Part shown: positions 1 through 5,881 of the stretch, in pieces
How the letters are laid out: each line of letters begins with the position of its first letter
How positions within the stretch are numbered: position 1 is the first letter of the stretch
NCBI GenBank assembly: GCA_030042375.1
Contig: JASHZU010000446.1
Coordinates: forward strand, 1-5,881
Reading direction: 5' to 3'
Source: Verrucomicrobiia bacterium
GTDB taxonomy: Bacteria > Verrucomicrobiota > Verrucomicrobiae > Limisphaerales > UBA11358
DNA: 5,881 bases
Notes under the pieces: generated by a model
Seen by the model: the letters and a program-made list of their open reading frames with translations, nothing else
Databases searched by the model: none
Told to the model about the DNA's origin: nothing
Translations under genes and position numbers: made by a program

Positions 1-321
1 AGGTCCGCCGTAAAACACAATTGCCGAGTAGGTCCCGGTATCAATCGTCTGAATATTGGTAATGCTTAAAACATCGGCGGTGACACCGCTAACGCGCCCC
101 TTATTCACGAGATTGGTGAAGACCCCGCTTGGCACACTATTGGTAATTTTATTTGTTACGCCTCCGCTGATGTTGGTGATGACTTGATTTGTAAATATTT
201 CACGCTGCCATTGGAACAGCACCGGAAGGCCTGAGACATTAGTCCCTGTGAGTTCAAATTCGAGGTCGGCTCCCACCGCATTCGTGGCGCCCGGCGGTTG
301 TACCTGGACACCCGTGGGAGA
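1..321 (-). other. Ig-like domain (incomplete) after the propeller
   Basis: Residues about 802-908 of the propeller protein resemble the Ig-like (I-set style) domains often attached to bacterial surface proteins. Seen: strand LEFELTG, core FQWQ (Trp839), and the typical closing strand LSITNIQTIDTGTYSAIV with Asp895, Gly897 and Tyr899. The disulfide cysteines of animal Ig domains are absent, which is normal in bacterial versions. The loop between Trp839 and Leu886 is long and rich in Thr-Asn and Ile-Thr-Asn. Such domains usually serve as spacers or for adhesion; no specific ligand can be inferred. Confidence 0.75.
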
Positions 322-2724
322 CACCGGCGTGAACTGGATTTCCGCCAGGAAAGCGTCATTGGTGCCGGTCAGTTTCGCGCCCCCAATCCGGTTCGTGCTG
401 GTAATGTAGTTGGTGGTGATGACGACGTTGGTCACATCAAACACATTGGTTTTGTAGGTAATGCCGTTGGTGAAAATAAACGAATATTGGTTGGGAGATT
501 GCGTGGGGAAATTCGTGGACATCGTCTTGCCGGTAATGAAAGCGTCGTCAGATGAATCAAGCGCGATGCCGTAACCGGCATCGTCTTTTCTGCCGCCGAG
601 GAGAACGGAATAATTTATCGCCGACCAATTGGTATTGAACGACGTCACAAAAACATCGGCCCCTCGGGAATTCGTGGCCGCCAGCGAGTCAAAGGTATTG
701 GTCACAGGGAAATTGGTGGAAGCTTCCGAACCGACGACAAAGGCCTGCCCCTGGCCATCCACGGCCACTTTGTATCCGATGTCCCGCCCGCGGCCGCCGA
801 ACACAACCGATGCCAAAATATTCGAGCCGGCCGAAGCAATCTTGGTCAAAAAGACGTTGGTCACGTAAGGCCCGGAAAAGGGGTTGGTAATCAGGTATGA
901 ATATAACCCGGCCGGGTAGTTGCTGTGGCTGGTATAACTGTTGAAGTTGGTATAGGCCAGCCAGATGGGAAAATTCGTCGAGGCTGTCCAACCGGTGATG
1001 TAGGCGTTGCCGGATGAATCCGCCGCAATGCCATAAGCAGCGTCGGAATTGGTGCCGCCCAGATAAGTCGAATAAACCAGGTCCTGGTTCGTGTCGGACG
1101 ATAACTGGGTGCTGAACGGCTGGAATTTGGTGGCAAATGCATCAAAACGGCCGCTGGGAAAACGATCCGTAGTATAATTCGTCCTGCCGTTCAAATGATT
1201 AATCGCGGGAAAATTGGTAAATATATTCGTCGGCGTATTCCATGTCGGGAAGTTCGTCGAGGCCGTAAACCCGGCCACATAGACATAATCGTCGCCGCCC
1301 ACGGCGATGCTTTCCGCCGCGTCATAGTTTGTTCCGCCCAGGAAAGTCGAATAAAGCAGGTTCGAGGCGGAACCATTTTCGTTTGATGAAAGTTCCGTTA
1401 CGAACGCATTGGCATTGAAATAAAAATTGTTGCTGCAGGCCAAACTGGATTGAAAGGCATTGGTGCTGATAGGGAAATTGGTTGAGTACGTATAACCAGC
1501 CACGTAGGCATTGTCTGCCGAATCCAGGGCGATGCTGGTGGCGACATTGTCATGGGTCCCGCCCAGATACGTGGAATAAACCAGGTTTGAACCGCCCGGC
1601 CCCAGCTCCGTGACAAACGCGCTGTTGAAATAATGCTCGGTGGGGAAATTAAAGGCAGTGGGAATATTCGAATAAATGGCATTGGCCATGGGAAAATTGC
1701 TCGAAGCCGTAAAACCGGTCACAAACGCGTCGCCCGCGGCATCCACCGCCAGGCCATAAGCTGCATCGTCGTTCGTTCCGCCGAGATAGGTCAGGTAGAC
1801 CAGGTTGCTGGGCGGATTGCTGAATTTGGCCACGAAGGCGTCGCCGGTAATATTGCCGCCGGCAAAATTCGTCCGGTAAGCGCCGGGAGTGAAAAATTGT
1901 TTGGAAACCGTTTGGCCGGCGATATAAATGTAGCCGTTGGTCGAGTCCGCAAAACTATTGGTGTCCAGCGCTATCGCATAAGCCGTGTCTCCCTTGATGC
2001 CGCCAAAATAGGCCGAGTAACTTAAAAGCGGGTCAATCACCAAAGGCAGGGAATGGTTGTATGCGTCCGTCTCAAATGCGACCGTCTGCGCGTCCAGCAT
2101 TTTGTAACCGCCGCTGATAACCCGGCGCGTCCCGCCCATGGATTGATATATCTTCGGTTTGGGCTGGCAAATTTCGCCACCGGCGATGTTCAAAACCAGG
2201 CTGCCATCGGGGCCAATGGAAATTTTGTCCGCGCCTTGAAAATGAATCTGTATGTTGTCTGGATTGGCCCCGGGAGCGATAGCGAAATCATATTCCAATT
2301 GCCGCTGGTTGCCGTGGAAAACCAAATTGATCCCGGGATAAATTTCAGAGATTTGGACACGGGAAAACGTCGGCAGGCCGGTTTGCCATTGGCCGGGGTC
2401 GTTGCCGATCAGGTAGTTGATTTTACCCGGCAATTCGCCGTCGCCCCGGATTTGCGCCAGGGCGTTTGCCCCCACCAGTTGCATTTGCGCCATGGCCGTG
2501 CCGCCGGCGGTATTGTGCAGGACGATTTGCGCGCCGCCGGCCGAAATCAGGAATTGATAACTGCTGCCGCGCGAGACAAATTGCGTTTGATTTTTATTGG
2601 CTTCGAAATAAAGCGGCCAATCAAAGGGAACCGATTGCGCCGCCACCGCCATGGCAAAAAAGAGCATCAGCAAACCGGCCAGAACCGGTTTGGCCGCCAT
2701 GGCATTATGTATCGCTGCTTTCAT
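1..2724 (-). CDS. Exported SBBP-repeat beta-propeller protein with Ig-like domain (3' end outside window)
   Basis: The frame is open from ATG at 2724 to base 1 (908 codons, no stop) and continues beyond the window. Residues 1-29 look like a signal peptide (Lys12, hydrophobic 13-28, cleavage near AVAA|Q). Residues about 40-233 match the N-terminal domain usually found before SBBP repeats (DUF7948 type): YFEANKNQ, then YPGINLVFHGNQRQLEYDF (129-147), then GGEICQPKPKIYQ, then LPLVIDP (226-232). Residues 234-797 are seven SBBP blades. From about 802 an Ig-like domain begins, with core Trp839 and LSITNIQTIDTGTYS (886-900); it is cut by the window edge. The product is probably secreted or surface-bound; its activity is unknown. 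It starts 1 base after the bamA stop (TAAGATG) with no Shine-Dalgarno sequence, which suggests reinitiation after bamA. A second in-frame Met (residue 9, ATG at 2700) would also leave a good signal peptide. The sorting signal expected at the C-terminus is not visible. Confidence 0.93.
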   Translation of the reverse strand, partial: MKAAIHNAMAAKPVLAGLLMLFFAMAVAAQSVPFDWPLYFEANKNQTQFVSRGSSYQFLISAGGAQIVLHNTAGGTAMAQMQLVGANALAQIRGDGELPGKINYLIGNDPGQWQTGLPTFSRVQISEIYPGINLVFHGNQRQLEYDFAIAPGANPDNIQIHFQGADKISIGPDGSLVLNIAGGEICQPKPKIYQSMGGTRRVISGGYKMLDAQTVAFETDAYNHSLPLVIDPLLSYSAYFGGIKGDTAYAIALDTNSFADSTNGYIYIAGQTVSKQFFTPGAYRTNFAGGNITGDAFVAKFSNPPSNLVYLTYLGGTNDDAAYGLAVDAAGDAFVTGFTASSNFPMANAIYSNIPTAFNFPTEHYFNSAFVTELGPGGSNLVYSTYLGGTHDNVATSIALDSADNAYVAGYTYSTNFPISTNAFQSSLACSNNFYFNANAFVTELSSNENGSASNLLYSTFLGGTNYDAAESIAVGGDDYVYVAGFTASTNFPTWNTPTNIFTNFPAINHLNGRTNYTTDRFPSGRFDAFATKFQPFSTQLSSDTNQDLVYSTYLGGTNSDAAYGIAADSSGNAYITGWTASTNFPIWLAYTNFNSYTSHSNYPAGLYSYLITNPFSGPYVTNVFLTKIASAGSNILASVVFGGRGRDIGYKVAVDGQGQAFVVGSEASTNFPVTNTFDSLAATNSRGADVFVTSFNTNWSAINYSVLLGGRKDDAGYGIALDSSDDAFITGKTMSTNFPTQSPNQYSFIFTNGITYKTNVFDVTNVVITTNYITSTNRIGGAKLTGTNDAFLAEIQFTPVSPTGVQVQPPGATNAVGADLEFELTGTNVSGLPVLFQWQREIFTNQVITNISGGVTNKITNSVPSGVFTNLVNKGRVSGVTADVLSITNIQTIDTGTYSAIVFYGGP
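334..2025 (-). repeat. Seven SBBP beta-propeller repeats within the exported protein
   Basis: Seven protein repeats follow one another at residues 234-307, 308-380, 381-455, 456-548, 549-635, 636-704 and 705-797. In bases these are 2025-1804, 1803-1585, 1584-1360, 1359-1081, 1080-820, 819-613 and 612-334. The shared pattern is L.YSTYLGGT..DAAYGIA, then D..GNAYVTG.T.STNFP, a variable loop, and AFVTK. Blades 2-5 are closest to the consensus; blades 1, 6 and 7 diverge (YFGG, VFGG, LLGG). STNFP is exact in blades 3-7, SSNFP in blade 2 and FFTP in blade 1. Seven blades of about 70-93 residues fit one closed seven-bladed propeller. Length differences sit in the loops after STNFP. Confidence 0.9.
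1051..1585 (-). repeat. Imperfect direct DNA repeats at blade starts
   Basis: Bases 1051-1081 and 1555-1585 are 28 of 31 identical by my alignment. A weaker third copy lies at about 1330-1360. They encode the NLVYSTYLGGT-type strand that opens blades 5, 3 and 4. Most other blades have drifted at DNA level, so this is probably what remains of blade duplication, possibly kept alike by recombination. It is part of the coding sequence and not an independent element. Confidence 0.7.
2671..2692 (-). other. Perfect 8-bp hairpin just inside the propeller gene
   Basis: Arms 2671-2678 and 2685-2692 (CAAACCGG / CCGGTTTG) are perfectly complementary around a 6-base loop. In the mRNA this stem lies within codons 11-18, in the signal-peptide region, and is followed after 8-9 bases by CUCUUUUUUG. 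The U run is too far away for a normal intrinsic terminator and the stem is inside coding sequence, so I do not call a terminator. It could slow ribosomes or polymerase after bamA, or be chance in a Pro-Val-Leu-Ala-Gly coding stretch. Confidence 0.4.
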
Positions 2725-2728
2725 CTTA
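2722..2728 (-). promoter_or_regulatory. bamA stop / propeller gene start junction (TAAGATG)
   Basis: The bamA TAA and the next ATG are separated by a single G. The 20 bases upstream of the ATG contain no Shine-Dalgarno-like purine run. Stop-to-start reinitiation is the simplest reading. It also supports Met1 (2724) over Met9 (2700) as the start, although Met9 remains possible. Confidence 0.6.
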
Positions 2729-5254
2729 AAATGGATGTTGATAACCGGCGCTGAACTGGAATTGGCCGGACGAGCCATTCCAACGATCATGCGTGATGGG
2801 AATGCCGTAGTCGAGCCGCAACGGGCCCAGCCGGGGAATGTTCAGCCGGATTCCCACGCCCCAGTCGTCATCAAAGTTCCCGCTGAAAGAGTAAGTGCCG
2901 TTGCCGACGCTGCCGATATCATAAAATGCGGCCAGGCGCAGTCCCACGCCGCCGGGCTTTTCAAAAATTGGCAGGCTGTACTCGAGCGTGCCATACCACA
3001 TGCTGTCGCCGCCCACGGGTTCATTGTAAAAGTAACCGGCCACATAGGGATTCGGCTGGCGCGGCCCGATGTTACGATATTTAAAGCCGCGCAAGTCATA
3101 GATGCCGCCAAGGTAAAACCGGTCGTAGAAAGGAACGTCCTGGCCGGTAACCGACTGGGCCATGCCCACCTGGCCGTCTGCTTCGAGGACGTGGCCGGAA
3201 AAAAAGCTGGGATCCATCCACGCAAAGGGACTCGGGAAAAACCAGGCCGTCTTTAATTGCATTTTCCAATAATCCTCATCGCCAATGTTTATCTCAGGAT
3301 CAAACTCCGTCAATTGCCCCCAATTGGGAAGCTGCAGGCTGTTGCGGGTGTCGTAAGTGAGCGAGCCGCCAAAGCGGTTAAATAAATGGTTGCCCACTTG
3401 CTGCAGGATGGCGGGCGGAACATTGGGAGAAATTATGGTGGGCGTGCCCGAAGAGCCGCTGGGACCATATTGATATCCATGCCACCCGTCATTCAGGAAG
3501 ATGCCGATGTCTTCCAGGTTATAAAAAACGGTGCCGCGCACAAAATCGCTCCACAAAGCGCGCGTCAGGCTCAGGCGGATGCCGGTGAGGGCTTCGTTGT
3601 AAACATCGTTGGGGCTTTGGTAATCCCAGACGTTGTGATAAAGGCTCACTCCCAGCGCCAGTTTGCGGTTTAAAAACCACGGCTCGACAAAGTCCACCGA
3701 GTATTCCTGTTCCTTGGTGCCGAGCTGGACCCTTAAAGTAAATTGCTGGCCGCCGCCGGTGAAATAAGGCGGATTAAATAAATCAAAATTGATCTGCGAG
3801 ATTTGCGCGTAGCCCACCAGCGCTTCCACGGAACTGTACCCGGCGCCCACCGTAAAATTGCCTGTGTTCTTTTCCACGACGTTTACGAGCAGGTTCGCGC
3901 GGCCGGCAATAGGCGGCTCCGTCGGCTCGGGCCGCAAATCCACATCATCGAAGTAATTCATGTTTTCGAGGCGGTCCTTGCTCAATTTCACGCGCACCAT
4001 GTCAAAGACGTCCCCGGGCGCAATCGACAGCTCGCGCCGGATGACTCTGTCCTTGGTCTTGATATTGCCTTGAATGTCGATTCGCTCCACGTAGGTCTTG
4101 TGCCCTTCCTGGATGGTAAAGGCCAAATCCATCGTGCCGGTATCCACGTCGGGAATTTGCTCCACGTTCAGGCCCTCGCCCGGCTGGACATTGATGTAGC
4201 CCATGCTGCCGTAAAAATCCGAAATCGCCGTCATGTTTGTCACATTCAGACCGTCCGGGGTAAAGACCCCGCCCGTTTTCATGGCAAAGTCATGGTTAAG
4301 TTTCTTTGCCCGCTGCCATGCGACATCGGCGGGGCTGTATTTGGGTTTGGGCTCGGGCCCGGGATTATAGTTGGGGCTGATGGCGGCCACGGGCAGCAGT
4401 GTCGCCCCGGTGAACGTGATGGCGCCCACTTTATATTGGCGGCCTTCGAAAACAAAAAATTGAATGTCCATCCGGTTGGGCCTGGGATACTGGAAGCGGA
4501 TGTCCTTGATTTCAAAATCCAGGTAGCCGTGGTTGCGGTAAAAGTCGGCGAGGGCTTCCTTGTCGTCCTCGAACTGGTCCTCTTTGTAGACGTCGCTGCC
4601 GGTCAGCCAGGAAAACATCCAGTGCTGCCTGGTTTTGATTTGGTGGCGCAATGTCCTCTGCGAGAAAGCCGCCGCCCCGATGAAATCAATGTGCTGGATT
4701 TTTATCTTGCGGCCTTCGGTGATCTGAAACGTCGCCGTGGCGGTTCCCGCTATTTCATCTATGTCCGGGACGCATTTGACGACCGTGCCCGGGTAGCCTT
4801 TGGACTGGTAAAAATCCGTAATTGCCTGGCTATCCATGAACAACTTTTCTTCATCCAGCGGCTGCCCAACCTTTGAGGTAATTTTTTTTTCGATTTTCGA
4901 CGTCTTCATCTTCACGTTGCCCACGATTTTGATCTGCGTCAGCCGCGGCTTGACCTCGACGACATAGGTCAAAACCACCCCGCCGTCGGGCTGCATCTCG
5001 AAAGCAATGCGGACATTGGAGAATTGGCCCGTGCTATAAAGCGCGTGGATGTCGCTTTCCGTGGAGGCGGGCAGGTAAATGTCCCCGGCTTTGAGTTGGA
5101 TGTGGGAGCGGACGAATTGCTCGTTCACGGAAGCCGGCCCGACATACTGGATGTCCACCCGGTCAATTTTCGGCCCTCCCGCTTCCTGCGCCCGGCCGGA
5201 TGTGGCGCACGCAAGCAACAGCCAAATTGCGAAAAGGCGAAAAAAAAATTTCAT
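2726..5254 (-). CDS. bamA: Outer membrane protein assembly factor BamA (Omp85 family)
   Basis: BamA is the central barrel of the BAM complex, which folds and inserts beta-barrel proteins into the outer membrane. The 842-residue product is near the usual length (E. coli 810). Residues 1-23 form a signal peptide ending around GRAQ. Five POTRA domains follow at about 28-104, 104-181, 182-272, 272-386 and 386-463; each shows the typical IxxIxxxGN-like strand and a helix ending in YxxxGY/F. Five POTRAs favour BamA over TamA (three). The barrel spans about 464-842, contains the loop-6 motif LRGF (721-724) inside FYLGGIYDLRGF, and ends FSAGYQHPF, a beta-signal with the expected terminal Phe. The fourth POTRA has a Pro-rich insertion at about 290-325. 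The start is fixed by the signal peptide. It lies 3 bases after dnaB; upstream there is only a weak GGGA, so translational coupling is likely (inference). Neighbouring rseP, skp or lpxD are not seen here. Confidence 0.96.
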   Translation of the reverse strand: MKFFFRLFAIWLLLACATSGRAQEAGGPKIDRVDIQYVGPASVNEQFVRSHIQLKAGDIYLPASTESDIHALYSTGQFSNVRIAFEMQPDGGVVLTYVVEVKPRLTQIKIVGNVKMKTSKIEKKITSKVGQPLDEEKLFMDSQAITDFYQSKGYPGTVVKCVPDIDEIAGTATATFQITEGRKIKIQHIDFIGAAAFSQRTLRHQIKTRQHWMFSWLTGSDVYKEDQFEDDKEALADFYRNHGYLDFEIKDIRFQYPRPNRMDIQFFVFEGRQYKVGAITFTGATLLPVAAISPNYNPGPEPKPKYSPADVAWQRAKKLNHDFAMKTGGVFTPDGLNVTNMTAISDFYGSMGYINVQPGEGLNVEQIPDVDTGTMDLAFTIQEGHKTYVERIDIQGNIKTKDRVIRRELSIAPGDVFDMVRVKLSKDRLENMNYFDDVDLRPEPTEPPIAGRANLLVNVVEKNTGNFTVGAGYSSVEALVGYAQISQINFDLFNPPYFTGGGQQFTLRVQLGTKEQEYSVDFVEPWFLNRKLALGVSLYHNVWDYQSPNDVYNEALTGIRLSLTRALWSDFVRGTVFYNLEDIGIFLNDGWHGYQYGPSGSSGTPTIISPNVPPAILQQVGNHLFNRFGGSLTYDTRNSLQLPNWGQLTEFDPEINIGDEDYWKMQLKTAWFFPSPFAWMDPSFFSGHVLEADGQVGMAQSVTGQDVPFYDRFYLGGIYDLRGFKYRNIGPRQPNPYVAGYFYNEPVGGDSMWYGTLEYSLPIFEKPGGVGLRLAAFYDIGSVGNGTYSFSGNFDDDWGVGIRLNIPRLGPLRLDYGIPITHDRWNGSSGQFQFSAGYQHPF

Positions 5255-5260
5255 CGGCTA
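5252..5260 (-). promoter_or_regulatory. dnaB stop / bamA start junction, probable translational coupling
   Basis: On the minus strand the dnaB TAG is followed by CCG and then the bamA ATG. There is no space for a promoter or terminator between the genes. The only purine stretch upstream is GGGA, ending 9 bases before the ATG and lying inside dnaB; it is a poor Shine-Dalgarno match. Translation of bamA therefore probably depends in part on ribosomes finishing dnaB. A promoter inside dnaB cannot be excluded. Confidence 0.6.
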
Positions 5261-5881
5261 CTGTCCCGGCATGTCTTCATCGCTGACTTTGGCTGCGCTT
5301 TCAAATCGCGTGTATGGTTTTAAGAACGTCAAGTTCACATCGCCCGTCGGGCCGTTACGCTGCTTGGCAATCAACAAATTCACCGGCACACCGTCGGCCT
5401 CTTCCGGGGCCTCATCGTCCTCGCCGGCATTGGGTTTGTACAACAGACCCACCAGGTCGGCATCCTGTTCAATCGCCCCGGACTCGCGCAAATCGCTCAG
5501 GCGCGGCTTGCGGCTCTTGTCACGCTCCAACTCACGGTTTAACTGTGACAGCACGATGACCGGCACCTTTAATTCCTTTGCCAGGGCTTTAATACCACTG
5601 GAAATATCGGCGATTTCCTGTTGACGGTTGTCCTGCGAACGGCGCCCAGTAGAATGCAAAAGTTGCAAATAATCAATGACAAAAAGCTTGATACCGTGCT
5701 GCTGTGATAATCGCCGTGCCCGCGCGCGCAATTGCAGGATGGACAGCCCCGCCGTGTCGTCAATAAACAGCTTGGAATTGGCCAGCTTGCCCGCCGCGCT
5801 CGTCAGCTTGGGAAAATCCGATTCGCTCATAAACCCGTCCCGGATGGAACGCAAATTTACCCGCGCCAGTGAGCACATCAT
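5258..5881 (-). CDS. dnaB: Replicative DNA helicase DnaB, C-terminal part (5' end outside window)
   Basis: DnaB is the hexameric helicase that unwinds DNA ahead of the replisome in the cytoplasm. The 207 visible residues cover most of the RecA-like C-terminal ATPase domain. Seen in the fragment: the Walker B strand LFVIDYLQLL (Asp70 of the fragment), the LSQLNRELERD motif (111-121), the DnaB signature SDLRESGAIEQDAD (129-142), and KQRNGPTG (173-180), which carries the arginine-finger region, followed by a TRF strand near 191-193. These align closely with the end of E. coli DnaB (471 aa). The N-terminal domain, linker and Walker A lie beyond the right edge. The Met codon at 5881 is internal (it aligns to the RSLASLSRVD region of E. 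coli DnaB) and is not the start. The protein ends in a short acidic tail and a TAG stop at 5260-5258, three bases before bamA. No intein or frameshift is visible in this part. Confidence 0.97.
   Translation of the reverse strand: MMCSLARVNLRSIRDGFMSESDFPKLTSAAGKLANSKLFIDDTAGLSILQLRARARRLSQQHGIKLFVIDYLQLLHSTGRRSQDNRQQEIADISSGIKALAKELKVPVIVLSQLNRELERDKSRKPRLSDLRESGAIEQDADLVGLLYKPNAGEDDEAPEEADGVPVNLLIAKQRNGPTGDVNLTFLKPYTRFESAAKVSDEDMPGQ

Noticed and set aside
334..2025. Regularly spaced similar sequences as a CRISPR-like array
   Set aside because: The units are 200-280 bases, coding, diverged and in frame, which fits protein blade repeats.
1..2052. Several short frames (60-130 codons) on both strands at the left side that might suggest a region of small genes
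   Set aside because: They overlap a single minus-strand frame that I checked to be open from 2724 to 1 and that encodes clear propeller repeats.
2489..2703. Three GCCATGGC palindromes (2489, 2648, 2696) as possible binding sites
   Set aside because: They fall on GCC ATG GC codons (Met-Ala contexts) with no regular spacing or flanking similarity.
2053..2754. Plus-strand open frame of 233 codons opposite the propeller gene
   Set aside because: It is antisense to the conserved N-terminal domain and signal peptide and overlaps the bamA end. It has no domain signal, so it is a shadow frame.
3803..4876. Long plus-strand open frame (357 codons) opposite bamA
   Set aside because: It lies fully antisense to conserved POTRA and barrel coding sequence. 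Its translation has no recognisable family features, and the openness is explained by codon bias of bamA.
5384..5431. Acidic segment in DnaB (NAGEDDEAPEEADG) as an insertion
   Set aside because: E. coli DnaB has a variable stretch of similar length between the same two motifs, so only the composition differs.
5881..5881. ATG at the right edge as a dnaB start
   Set aside because: The residues after it align to the middle of DnaB's ATPase domain, so the gene is cut by the window and the Met is internal.

Overview
The window holds three genes, all on the minus strand and packed almost end to end. Read in transcription order (right to left) they are the 3' part of dnaB (replicative DNA helicase), a complete bamA (outer-membrane beta-barrel assembly protein), and the first 908 codons of a large exported beta-propeller protein that runs off the left edge. 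The gaps between them are 3 bases (dnaB to bamA) and 1 base (bamA to the propeller gene). No stretch without a gene exceeds a few bases, and I see no RNA gene, mobile element, CRISPR array or clear terminator.

Organism: a diderm (Gram-negative-type) bacterium, because bamA is present. The propeller protein combines a conserved N-terminal domain, SBBP-type propeller repeats and an Ig-like domain rich in Thr-Asn pairs. That style is common in Verrucomicrobiota (Pedosphaera/Limisphaerales-like) and also occurs in Planctomycetota and Acidobacteriota. Verrucomicrobiota is my best guess, but it is an inference from protein style only; no taxonomic marker is present.

Layout: 5258-5881 is the dnaB C-terminal ATPase domain (N-terminal domain and Walker A lie beyond the right edge). 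2726-5254 is bamA, with signal peptide, five POTRA domains and a 16-strand-type barrel ending in Phe. 1-2724 is the propeller gene, with signal peptide, DUF7948-like domain, seven propeller blades and the start of an Ig-like domain. I checked the last frame codon by codon: it has no stop between 2724 and 1.

Function: the genes do not form an obvious pathway. DnaB unwinds DNA at the replication fork. BamA inserts outer-membrane proteins. The propeller protein is probably secreted or surface-attached and has no known activity. The tight spacing suggests co-transcription and translational coupling. It joins a replication gene to an envelope gene instead of the rseP-bamA-skp-lpxD context familiar from Proteobacteria. 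I found no convincing new system; the points worth checking are this gene order, the complete seven-blade propeller, and a Pro-rich insertion in the fourth POTRA domain of BamA.
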